From Ursus arctos (taxonomy: Eukaryota; Chordata; Mammalia; Carnivora; Ursidae): a stretch of DNA of 64,000 nt. This document shows positions 55,330 to 64,000 of this stretch, one piece after another. The stretch is from positions 12,224,001 through 12,288,000 of the forward strand of contig NW_026622886.1 of NCBI RefSeq assembly GCF_023065955.2. The letters are read 5' to 3'. The position numbers and the translations under genes were made by a program. The notes under the pieces were generated by a model. The model made no database searches and had not been told where the DNA came from. It was given only the letters and a program-made list of their open reading frames with translations. Each line of letters opens with the position of its first letter. The stretch's first letter is position 1.

Positions 55330-56675
55330 AAAGAAAATTAAAACCATTTGAAATCCTGCTACCCAAGAACGTTAGCATGCTGTTTCTCTTCTTCCATCCT
55401 CTCTCTGGGCGGTTGTATACACTGTATTTACACAATTGGGTTGGGTACGTGCTGAAGATGCAATTTATGGATCCTACTTTTTAAATTTCACTTAACATTT
55501 TATTGTGATCATCTCCATATCAATTAACAGACTTCAAACAAATGCTTTTTTTTTTTTTTAAGATTTTGTTTATTTGAAAGAGAGAGAGAGCAGGAGCTGG
55601 GGGGAGGGGCAGATAGAGAGGGAGAAGCAGACTCCCCGCTAAGCAGGGAGCCTGACTGGGGGCTCCAATCCCAGGACCTGAGATCATTACCTGAGCCAAA
55701 GGCAGACACTTAACTTACTGAGCCACCCAGGAGCTCCAAACACTTTTTAGTGAAGATCCTAATAGTTCTCAATTACGGCTCCACCATCATTCATGTTACA
55801 ATTCCTCTACTATTGGTGATTTTGGTTATTCCCAAGTTTTTGTTATTATAAGTAGTATTTCAATTATGGTCTTTGAAGGTAAATATTTGGCTATATTTCT
55901 GATCGTTTCTTTCTGATTGTTTTCTTGGATGTTAATCCCAATGGATGGTATTTCTGGTGTACAGGGTATGAGATGGTCAAAATCCTTGATATGTATTGTA
56001 AAATTACTTCCCAAAGGCTTACATCAACTTGGTTCCCACTCACCACTGTGAAATATTTACTTCCATGGCCTGAATTGGGTATTACCAATTTCTTTCATTA
56101 TTATATTTTAAATGGGCAGAAAAGTATCTCATTTACGTTTTCATGTCTTTAGTCACTGGTGAAGTGAAATATTTTTCTAATCTTTATTGACCATTGTCAT
56201 TTTATAAATGATCTGTTTGTATCTTTTACTATTCTCTATTGTAAATTTTTGGTATAGCCTATTGGTTTATAAAAACTTTTTTCTTATTGAAAATACTAAA
56301 TATTTGTAATGCATGTTGCAACTATTTTGCCAGACTGTCCTTCACTTTTTAATGTGGTTATGACAATGTAATATACTGAATTTTAAATCATCCTTACAGT
56401 TTAATCTATTCTTTGTCTTGTGGGCTTTTTTGTTTTTGTTTTTGTGCTTAAAAATGTTTTCACATCCCACAAATCGTTAAATAAGGGCCTTTTTTTCTTT
56501 TAATTGTTCATGGCTTTGTTTTTTATACTCAGTCCCTCCCTCAAGCCAGATTTTCTTGCATTTAGAGTAAGTAAGGTGAGAAACTAACTTATAGTTTTCT
56601 CCTCAAATAGCCAAATTTACCATATGTTGAATAAAGCACTTATTTCCAACTGGTTTATAATGTTCCATTATCTCA
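55330..56675 (-). repeat. Ancient LINE-1, antisense, outer element
   Basis: Reversed old L1 ORF2 wording is retained around a SINE: 'gtgatcatctccatatcaat', 'tcctctactattggtgattt', 'ttattataagtagtatttca', 'atggatggtatttctggtgt', 'gtaagtaaggtgagaaacta'. It seems to resume after the younger L1 at 58120-58330 ('gtttcaagatgttgttttcc', 'accatactgttttcattatt', 'gtaactttctaagaatctta'). Confidence 0.6.
55535..55750 (-). repeat. CAN-SINE, older subtype
   Basis: A minus-strand SINE (about 55546-55737): poly(T), 'aagattttgtttatttgaaa', 'gagaagcagactccccgcta', 'agggagcctgactgggggct', head 'gccacccaggagctcc'. Flanks 'aaacaaatgctttttt' and 'aaacactttttag' may be the worn duplication. It sits in the old L1. 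Confidence 0.9.
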
Positions 56676-56679
56676 TACT

Positions 56680-58118
56680 ACATTTTTTTATTTCAAGTTT
56701 TTATTTAAATTCTACTTAGTTAACATACATGGTAAAGTTGGTTTAGAAATTTAGTGTAGAATTTAGTGATTCAGGACTTACATGTAATAACACCCGGTGC
56801 TCGTCACCACAAGAGCCCGCCTTAATGCCCATCACCCATTTACCCATCCCTGGCCCACCTCTCCGCCAACAACCCTCAGTTTGTTCTCTGTAGTTAAGAG
56901 TCTTTTATGGTTTGCCTCCCTCTCTTTTTTTCCCCTTCCCCTATGTTGATCTGTTCCATTTCTTAAATTCCACATATGAGTGAAATCATATGGTATTTGT
57001 CTTTCTCTGACTGCCTTATTTAATTTAGCATAATACACTCTAGCTCTATCCATGTCGTTGCAAATGGCAAATTTCATTCTTTTTAATGGCTGAGTAGTAT
57101 TCCATTGTATATTTATACCACATCTTCTTTATCCATTCATCAGTTGATGGACATTTGGGCTCTTTCCATAATTTGGCTATTGTTGATAATGCTGCTATAA
57201 ACATTGGGGTGCATGTGTCCCTTTGAATCTGTATTTTGTTTCCTTTGGGTAAATACCTAGTAGTGCAATTGCTGGGTCTTAGGGTAATTCTATTTCTAAC
57301 TTTTTGAGGAACCTCCGTACTGTTTTCCAGAGTGGCTGCACCAGTTTGCATTCTTACCAACAGTGTAGGAGGGTTCCCCTTTCTCTGCATCCTCACCAAT
57401 ATCTGTTGTTTCCTGTGTTGTTAATTTTAGCCATTCTGACTGGTGTGAGGTGGTATCAGTGTGGTTTTGATTTGCATTTCCCTGATGCCGAGTGATGGGG
57501 AGCATTTTCTCATGTGTCTGTTGGCCATCCACATGTCTTCTTTGAAGAAGTGTCTGTTCATGTCTTCTGCCCATTTCTTAACTGGATTATTCATTTTTGG
57601 GTGTTGCGTTTGGTAAGTTCTTTATAGATTTTGGATACTAACCCTTTATCAGATATGTCATCGGCAAATATCTTCTCTCATTCCGTAGGCTGCCTTTTAG
57701 TTTTGTTGATTATTTCCTTTTCTGTGCAGAGGTTTTTTTTATCTTGATAAAGTTCATTTTTGTTTTTCTTTCCCTTGCCCCTAGAGACATGCCTAGTAAG
57801 AAGTTGCCACAGCCAAGGTCAAAGAGGTTGCTATCTGTGTTCTCCTCTAGGATTTTAATGGTTTCCTATCTCACATTTAGGTCTTTCATCTATTCTGAAC
57901 TTATTTTTGTGTATGATGTAAGAAAGTGATCCAGTTCCATTCTTCTGCATGTGGCTGTCCTATTTTCTTAGCAGCATTTATTGAAGAGACTGTCCTTTTT
58001 CCATTGGATCTTCTTTCCTGCTTTGGCAAAGTTTAGTTGACCATATAGTTGTGGGTCCATTTCTGGGTTTTCTACTCTGTTCCATTGATCTGTGTGTCCA
58101 TTTGTGCCAGAACCATAC
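56680..58118 (-). mobile_element. 5'-truncated carnivore LINE-1, antisense
   Basis: 3' UTR reversed at 56690-56930 ('taacacccggtgctcgtcac', 'aacaaccctcagtttgttct'), then reversed ORF2 C-terminal half: minus frames read SAIKKNEICHLQ (near 57070), STDEWIKKMWYKYTMEYY and further upstream RT text ending at 'gtgccagaaccatact'. The order is simple antisense without inversion. Frameshifts and stops show it is inactive. It interrupts the older L1. Confidence 0.88.
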
Positions 58119-58335
58119 TTTTCAAATTACTTTTTTCGTAAGTATTGTTTCAAGATGTTGTTTTCCTTTCCCTTGGTTCATTTTACTAATTAGTGGATTA
58201 TTACCATACTGTTTTCATTATTGTAACTTTCTAAGAATCTTAAACCTCTGGAGGTTGTACCCAAACTTTTGATATAATTACTCAGTTAAAACTACTAAAC
58301 ATTCTGGTGGCACATTAACTCTGAGATATAAGAGC
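58119..58335 (-). repeat. Ancient LINE-1, far side of the outer element
   Basis: Continues the old antisense L1 after the younger insertion (see 55330-56675): 'tggattattaccatactgtt', 'ttcattattgtaactttcta', 'agaatcttaaacctctggag'. Confidence 0.5.
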
Positions 58336-58883
58336 CTTTGTATCTTATCTCATGTCAAAAAAGATGAAAGGACTTGACCAAGATTTCTGACTCACTAGAA
58401 GCAGGGCTGCAATTTGAACCCGGGCTGCTACAACCAATTAGGGCACCTTCCACCACCTCATACTAGTTTCTGCTTTCACAAGTCATCAACAAAATGCAGC
58501 ACTGGATAGTTTCAGTTCAGCCAGGGTGAGCATTAACCAAGATGCAAGGACCGTAATATAGTTCCTGATCCTGGGGGCACTAATATGCTACAGATTTCTT
58601 CAGTAAAGTATCAAATGTAGAAAGTGTTGAGTAAAGGGTAGAGAAGGAGGGAGAGGTTCATTCCAGCTAGAGGTTGGAGGTTTCCAACAAGAGATGACCT
58701 CTGTACTGAGGCTTGAAGAATGAGCCAAAATGAGCCAGAAAGGAGAGAACAAACAGTACAGAACAGACAAGAACACAAAGCATAAACAACAGTATCTTCA
58801 GAGATTCTGTTTTGCTCCCTCGCCCCCATGCCACCCCGCCAATCCATTAGCCCTACCGCTGACACCACTTTCAAAATAAATCC
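58336..58883. other. Mostly unique; piece of the unassigned old repeat
   Basis: 'gaggcttgaagaatgagcca' 'aaatgagccagaaaggagag' (58705-58750) resembles the upstream part of the repeat seen at 9190 and 19150. A MIR-like scrap 'gcagggctgcaatttgaacc' lies at 58402-58421. Confidence 0.4.
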
Positions 58884-58942
58884 TAACTACACAAGTTCTT
58901 TTTTTTTTTTTTTAATTTTTTTTTTTAACTACACAAGTTCTT
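58884..58942 (-). mobile_element. Poly(A)-only insertion with 17-bp target-site duplication
   Basis: TAACTACACAAGTTCTT (58884-58900) recurs exactly at 58926-58942. Only T13-AA-T10 (58901-58925) lies between. Read on the minus strand it is a 25-base A-rich tail with direct repeats on both sides and no element body. Confidence 0.88.
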
Positions 58943-59499
58943 CATCATGTTAGTGATCATCCCGGATAGCTGAGTGTGTCCCTTCGAAATGCTATTTATC
59001 CCTGTGGTCCCGTCTGTCCTCTGAGTTTCCAGCACTGCCTCCCTGCACCCCCACCTTTCCTCTTTACCTCGTTATTTCCACCTAGCTCTCACATTTGCAT
59101 CCTAAAAAAAAGATCTCCACTTCTCTCAGAAATCCTATCTTCTGCAGAATCAAGTGTTTAGGATAATAGGAGTGTGTTTCATTAATGACCCAATGAGGCT
59201 CTTAAATCAAGTACAGCAGGTGACAGTGCTTGCTCATAGCGTGATTTTCTGAACTGTCCATTTCGTCAGATTCTTGAATTCTTCCCTCCCCACTTTTCTA
59301 ACTCACTGGATTATGTGAACACAAAATGAGACAATGTACATGAAAACACTTTTTAAACCATAAATGACTCTCCATATGTCACTTGCCATTGTTCTGTGGT
59401 TAAGATCCTGTGTAATGGCCCTTTTGACACCTACCGCAAGATTGCTATTGTCTGACGTTACCTATTCTCGCCTTCTCCGTCACAGTAATGGAACCACTG
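58943..59499. other. Unique sequence
   Basis: No repeat or gene recognised; pyrimidine-rich 59030-59090 may be L2-like but too worn to call. Confidence 0.4.
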
Positions 59500-59885
59500 G
59501 CTTTTTTAGCTGAGTGCATGACTATGTTAAAAAACAAACAAACAAACAAAACTCAACAATTCCCAGACACCTTTGCAGTTGGATGTGGCTGATGGACTAA
59601 ATTTTGTGCATGCGCAGCGTGAATGTGACGTCAGGGTGCGTCTTCCTCCTCCCCCTGGCTGGAATGTGGATGTGGCCGTGCGCCATCTTGGACCAGATGG
59701 AACAAGAGAACACCTTGAGAAAAGTGAAGGAAGATAAAAGGGTCTGAGTTCCTACCACCACGGATCTTCAGTGCCACCCCTGAACTTATTAGATCCTGAC
59801 AGTTATGTGTGAGAACTCATTTTCCAAACTTATTTTAGCCACTATTATTTTGGCTCTCTGTTCTCTGTCCTCATTAATGCAACAT
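59500..59885 (+). repeat. Old interspersed repeat with promoter-like motifs
   Basis: 'ccctggctggaatgtggatg', 'gccatcttggaccagatgga', 'gaaaagtgaaggaagataaa' and 'ttttagccactattattttg' 'gctctctgtt' make up a familiar old repeat whose name I cannot give. It starts after (AAAC)n at 59530-59550. Confidence 0.5.
59606..59691. promoter_or_regulatory. NRF1-like, CRE and YY1-like motif cluster
   Basis: GTGCATGCGCA (59606-59616) fits NRF1; TGACGTCA (59626-59633) is a full palindromic CRE for CREB/ATF; GCCATCTTGG (59682-59691) fits YY1. Three motifs typical of core promoters within 86 bp. Binding is inference; no start site or exon is seen. Confidence 0.5.
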
Positions 59886-60849
59886 GGTTGTACCAGAGGT
59901 TTCACAGCGTCAGTGATCTTCAGCCCTTTACTCTAAAATGCTGGACCTCTGCTTAGCTCCGCTGGTCAAAGCACAGTGCTCAGATGAGAAATCGCAGCCC
60001 TGCCTGGGCCAGATAATTCCACAATTTCCAACCACTTCGAACAGACTTCTCCGTACCGCAGATGAGAGTATGGATAGGCCTTGGCAAATATACCCCTTCC
60101 ACGGTGGGTGAGAAGATGTCAATGAATCCACCGCCTACAAACAGTGGTGCTACATGAAAAACACAACTAAGAAGTGGAACGCAAAACTGTAGTCTGGTGC
60201 GAGTCGATGCGGTTCGTTTGGAGGCCAGTTTGGCGGTATGTATTAAAATTAAAATGCTAATGCCCTATAACCCAGCAATTTCACTTTTCAGTGTCTATCC
60301 CAGGGACAGACTCGTTGACGTAGGACACAGTGGCACGCAAAACATTCTCATGGATCGTAGGCAACGCTGACAGACGATGAATGTCCTTAGCGTGTAGATG
60401 CATACTTTGAAACTTTGGGCAGCTCTTTCTTTCCTAAGGTGATTCATTCACACCAATGTCACAGGTATTATTGATGAGGACTGCAGTAAAGAAAGAATTT
60501 AAATAAAAGCCATGAGTCAATTTTACACGGATATGGCAAATATCATGAAGTCATAATCTGACTAAGTTGTGTTCGTGGTAGACTGACGTTCAGCATCCCA
60601 CAGCAGCCTTTATTGCTCTAGGCCAGGCGCAGTGAGGAGTTGTTGTTCCACGTCTGTCGTCTCCCAGTAGCACGGACCTTGCTCTCCTTTGCACGGCCAG
60701 CGCTACACGTGAAGCTTGTGCATAGGAAGCTCTTAATGAGACATTGCCGATGAACAAGTGACAGCTGCTTTGACATTGTGAACGGCAAGAGAGCTTTCCT
60801 CAGTGACAAACGGCCCCAGGGGAGGTTGATGGTGGGGTTGACCTGCGTG
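59886..60849. other. Unique sequence with an old L1 scrap
   Basis: 'ccctataacccagcaatttc' 'acttttcagtgtctatccca' (60262-60301) is an old sense L1 ORF2 fragment, perhaps 60215-60400. The rest shows nothing recognisable, though it holds more CpG than average for the window. Confidence 0.45.
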
Positions 60850-61032
60850 CTGTAGATCAACGGTTCTTGGCCTTGACTGCTTGTTAGAAACACCTGTAGA
60901 GGGCTGTACACTCTCCACGCCAGGGCTGCACCCCAGACCAATTAAATCAGGATCTCTGGACATGGGACCGAGGCCTCTGTATTATTCTATTCCCCAGGGT
61001 GCTTTCAGCATGTAGCCAAAGTGGAGAACCAC
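60850..61032 (+). repeat. MER5A-type hAT-Charlie element
   Basis: 'atcaacggttcttggccttg', 'actgcttgttagaaacacct', 'ccccagaccaattaaatcag' and 'ggtgctttcagcatgtagcc' 'aaagtggagaaccac' match MER5A. Terminal inverted-repeat words ('ggttctt', 'gagaacc') are visible at both ends. Confidence 0.85.
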
Positions 61033-61119
61033 GAATCTGGGCGATGAAGCTGCCACCAGCTAGCTAAGTGACCGAAAGCCAGTGGATCTCAAGGAACATG
61101 ACAGCACTCATAGATTCTC

Positions 61120-61525
61120 AGACTGTTAGACACTTTGCTCTAGAATGTTTTCTCTGCCAGAATGCTTCCCCTTTGGATGAATGCTGACTCTCATCGCCTA
61201 AAGGTCACTGCCAAATCCCACTTTCTCGTGGAGGCCTACTCTGACCACCATATTGCATACTGAAATTGGCCTCCAACCCCACCCCCATGGTGTCCCTGTT
61301 CCCCCTTATTCTGCCCTACTCTTTCCTTTTCCAAGTACGTTTTACCCTCAAACAGATACCATTTACTTATTAATCATGTTTATTGTTTGTGATTGTCTCA
61401 CCCCTCTAGGAGGTAAGCTTCTGGGGCACAGGGACCTTTGCTTTCTTCCCTAAATATCTCAAGAGCCTGAAAGAGCGCCACACACATGGTGGACACTCAG
61501 TAACTATTTGCTACATGAATACAAC
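61120..61525 (+). repeat. LINE-2 3' end
   Basis: Sense L2: 'tctctgccagaatgcttccc', 'tcgtggaggcctactctgac', 'tcatgtttattgtttgtgat', 'ctaggaggtaagcttctggg', 'gcacagggacctttgctttc', 'actcagtaactatttgctac'. Confidence 0.83.
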
Positions 61526-61559
61526 TTAGAGCCAGCAAAGGCCTGCTAGAGCGTTTGCT

Positions 61560-61722
61560 CAACCCAACCTTCTCATTAGACTGATGACAAAACCGCAGCC
61601 CAGAGAAGAGAAGAAAGGCATCCAGGGCCACAGAGCAAGGCAGTGGCTGAACTGGGTCCAGACACCAGCCACCTGACTCCCAGCCCAATCCCCCTTTAGT
61701 CCAGTAAGCAGGTTGCCTGTTT
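61560..61722 (-). repeat. MIR SINE remnant
   Basis: 'agactgatgacaaaaccgca' 'gcccagagaag', 'ccagggccacagagcaaggc' and 'gctgaactgggtccagacac' fit a reversed MIR. Confidence 0.65.
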
Positions 61723-61932
61723 AGAAGTGTGCATGCAAGCAGTTCCAAACTGCAAACCTTGAAGAGCAGGCTTTGTTTCTGCCGGGGTTTTCAAAGATCT
61801 CTTTGCTTTTAGAGGGCATCAGCGACGTTAGGCCTTGATGAGTGTGACTCAAAATTTGGGAGCACCACTATATGCTGTCTGTGTAATCACTCAGAACCTA
61901 AAGACCACATAGAAACATTGGTTTTTACCAGG
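61723..61932. other. Unique sequence
   Basis: No feature recognised before the pyrimidine tract. Confidence 0.4.
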
Positions 61933-61976
61933 CTTTTCTTTTTCTTTTCTTTTTTCTTTTCTTTTCTTTTCCTTTC

Positions 61977-62007
<31 letters not shown>

Positions 62008-62067
62008 CTTTTCTTTTCTTTTCTTTCTTTCTCTTTCTCTCTCTCTCTCTCTCTCTTTTTTCTTTTT
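61933..62067. repeat. (TTTTC)n / (CT)n polypyrimidine tract
   Basis: About 135 bp with only T and C on the plus strand apart from a few bases, changing from TTTTC pentamers to CTTT and then CT. Lys/Glu/Arg-rich minus frames (61887-62283) arise from it. Confidence 0.95.
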
Positions 62068-62480
62068 AGCATTTTTAGTTTGTTTGTTTTGTTTGTTTTC
62101 CCTAATCTGGGCTGGAATAAAGAAGCCGTGAGATCTGTGCTCTGGATTTTGTAAATGAGCCCGCTGCTCATCGCACTTTCCAGCAAGATAAGACCCGAAT
62201 GGCATTTGCAGAAATGCTTCACTATCTCTCAAGCAATCCGGCTCCTGTGTGGGCCCCTTGGTAACAGCTTGGCAAATCCGCAAAAGGAATGCGACTATAT
62301 AGTTTGTGTGCGGACCGCGGAGTTATTATGGCTTCCAAATTGCCTAGCAGGTCGTTAATCATAGGCCAAGATAGGCCATCACGGCGGCAGTGGCGTGAAA
62401 GCGTCCAGCATAATGCCGGCGAAATCATGTTTAACAGGCAGCTCTTGCTGGCGTAGATATGGAAGGGGGAGAGGCAAGGA
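62068..62480. promoter_or_regulatory. CpG-rich unique segment, candidate regulatory element
   Basis: No repeat recognised. About 18 CpGs in 360 bp at about 50% G+C, well above the local level. Motif-like words include AGATAAG (62186, GATA), GTTAATCAT (62354, HNF1 half-site), TGTTTAAC (62429, forkhead-like) and TATATAG (62297). Neither strand has an open frame through it. The text looks like conserved non-coding DNA, an impression that needs an alignment. Confidence 0.4.
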
Positions 62481-63668
62481 AAAAAATCACTCCCCTTTTA
62501 GGAAAGAAAACTTCTACTTATCTTTGATTTGCATTCAGTCCTCCCTCAATAGTCCTTAAGCCTGTTATTTAATTCATTTTGGTGCCAGGGTTCATCACAA
62601 AGCAAAAACCCTAAGCGAGACCTACGCAGTGTGTGACCTCCAAACCCCCTGTCTTTTCTTGTCAGTTCTATGTCATTTGTGCAGTTGAACTCCACCAATT
62701 TGAAATGCTGACCTCTTCCATAGACAACCTTATTCTCCTCCAGTGAAAGAAAGGCCCAGGGCCGACAAACCACTCAAGCGGAGATCGCAAGAAAAGAGAA
62801 AAGTGGTTGACTCGTAAATCAATTTCCACAGCCCACCCAAAACCCACACACATATTGAATTTGTATAAATTTTTTAAAAATTGCTGAATGGATTTATAAA
62901 GAAGAGGGCTCCAAGAACAAAATAAAAAAAAATTATGAATTGGGGGCCAGGAAGAATGAAGTCGGATCCCTGCTCCCAGTGGGCCCACACAGCACCGAGG
63001 GCCTCCCCACACTCCTTCTACACCTGGACTCCCTGAGGTTACTTGAAAAGAAAAGTTGAGAATAAAGTGCAGGAGAAAAGTTCCATGTCACTGGCAAAGG
63101 CAACAAAAGAAAGGAGGTGGGGACATGACCAGAAAAACAGAACTTGAGTTGTGGAGCCCAGAACTGTTAGGTGCGAGACCTGGGAGCCCAGTGCTGGGCG
63201 CGGGCCCCGCCTGCCCGCAAATACAGAACGAGGTCATCTCCGGTGGCCTGTGACTTCACACAGCCAGTGTTTTTTTCTTGCCTTGTCTATCACTTCTCTT
63301 CAATTTTAGATCTTTTCCCATCAAAACCAATCACCAACTAGATAATGTTTTTTAATTAAAATCTGCTTTTACCACTTACTATGGTGTCTGCAGTAGGCAT
63401 TGAGGATATCAACCGCTGCTCCTTTTCCAAATATCTAACAATCTGCTGTGAACGCAAAATATAAAAGCCCCTCTTCTGGGGAAAAAAAAATTAGGAGAAT
63501 AGAAATATGAGTTTCTCTTTTAACATATGATTCCATTTTTCCTAGATTCCCTCCACACCCCTATCCCTTTCCTCACTACCTGGATTTTTTAGGCTGAGAA
63601 GAAAAGTCCCAAATCAGTTTGCATTTAGCTACAGATGTCCTTTCTGTTCTCTAGACTTTCTGAAACCT
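62481..63668. other. Unique sequence
   Basis: About 1.2 kb without recognisable repeats, with moderate CpG at 63160-63240. Open frames are short and conflicting. It may be part of the same regulatory neighbourhood as 62068-62480, but nothing shows this directly. Confidence 0.4.
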
Positions 63669-63754
63669 AAAAAAAAGGAAGGAAGGAAGGAAGGAAGGAA
63701 GGAAGGAAGGAAGGAAGGAAGGAGAAAGAAAGAGAGAAGAAAGAAAGAAAGAGA

Positions 63755-63791
<37 letters not shown>

Positions 63792-63862
63792 AGAAAGAAA
63801 GAGAGAAGAAAGAAAGAAAGAAAGAAAGAGAGAAAGAGAGAAAGAGAGAAAGAGAGAAAGAG

Positions 63863-63901
<39 letters not shown>

Positions 63902-63931
63902 AAAAGAAAGAGAAAGAAAGAAAGAAAAAAG
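63669..63931. repeat. (GGAA)n / (GAAA)n polypurine tract
   Basis: About 260 bp of only A and G on the plus strand: about eleven GGAA units (63677-63722), then GAAA and GAGA units to 63931. Its minus-strand translations are the Phe/Leu/Ser-rich frames at 63651-63983. Confidence 0.97.
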
Positions 63932-64000
63932 TTCTCTTCTTGGGTTCTGAAAATTGAGAGTTTCTCCCTAATTTGAAGCACACACTAATGACCCCTTTTA

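Noticed and set aside
61887..62283. Lys/Glu/Arg-rich 'coiled-coil' frames
   Set aside because: They are translations of the TTTTC/CT tract on the opposite strand.
63651..63983. Phe/Leu/Ser-rich 'membrane-like' frames
   Set aside because: They are translations of the GGAA/GAAA polypurine tract.

Overview
This window is carnivoran, and most probably bear (Ursidae), nuclear DNA. The clearest sign is a set of tRNA-Lys-derived CAN-SINEs, several of the bear-type subfamily (CTTCCTCTCCCACTCCC body, CAGCGGTTAA head, TCGAATAAAT tail), together with carnivore LINE-1 3' ends and older mammalian repeats (MIR, L2, MLT1, MER5A, ERVL). I found no protein-coding exon, rRNA, tRNA gene or known small RNA that I could support. 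The open reading frames are short and fall in repeats, simple-sequence tracts or unique DNA with no recognisable protein. The window therefore reads as intergenic or deep-intronic sequence. Repeat family names come from recognised consensus features, not from a search, and boundaries of old repeats are approximate.

Layout. 1-5 kb: unique DNA with MIR pieces, a GATA microsatellite, an old L1 remnant and a bear-type SINE. 5.35-8.47 kb: a carnivore L1 whose 5' part is inverted in the twin-priming pattern, carrying a nested SINE and a GT/TA microsatellite. 9.2-11.2 kb: an old unassigned repeat and MIRs invaded by four SINEs; two of these form a head-to-head pair whose 28-bp spacer is inverted relative to the flanks. 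11.6-23.4 kb: a pyrimidine tract, MIR, L2 and L1 remnants, LTR-like repeats, three SINEs and a possible conserved element near 18 kb. 23.5-29.5 kb: an ancient, inactive ERVL-like provirus with two LTRs, a tRNA-Leu-type primer site and broken pol remnants, itself hit by a reverse LTR-like insertion and a short L1. 29.9-30.8 kb: three SINEs in alternating orientation. 32.6 kb: an MLT1 LTR. 35.5-36.9 kb: an L2 split by an LTR-like insertion. 37.6-38.2 kb: a CpG-island-like segment, the best promoter candidate.

39.6-43.9 kb: L2 copies and an MLT1-type LTR carrying a SINE. 45.8-50.6 kb: a mosaic of old L1 pieces. 50.6-55.8 kb: MIR, MER5A, MLT1, two SINEs and a 63-bp L1 insertion with an 18-bp target-site duplication. 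55.3-58.3 kb: a carnivore L1 nested in an older L1. 58.9 kb: a 25-bp poly(A)-only insertion with a 17-bp target-site duplication. 59.5-64 kb: a repeat with clustered NRF1/CRE/YY1-like motifs, MER5A, L2, MIR, two long pyrimidine/purine tracts and a CpG-rich unique segment near 62.3 kb that resembles a regulatory element.

No genes act together here. The biology visible is retrotransposition, recombination between repeats and possible cis-regulation. The strongest finding is the SINE-mediated micro-inversion at 10.37-10.83 kb.
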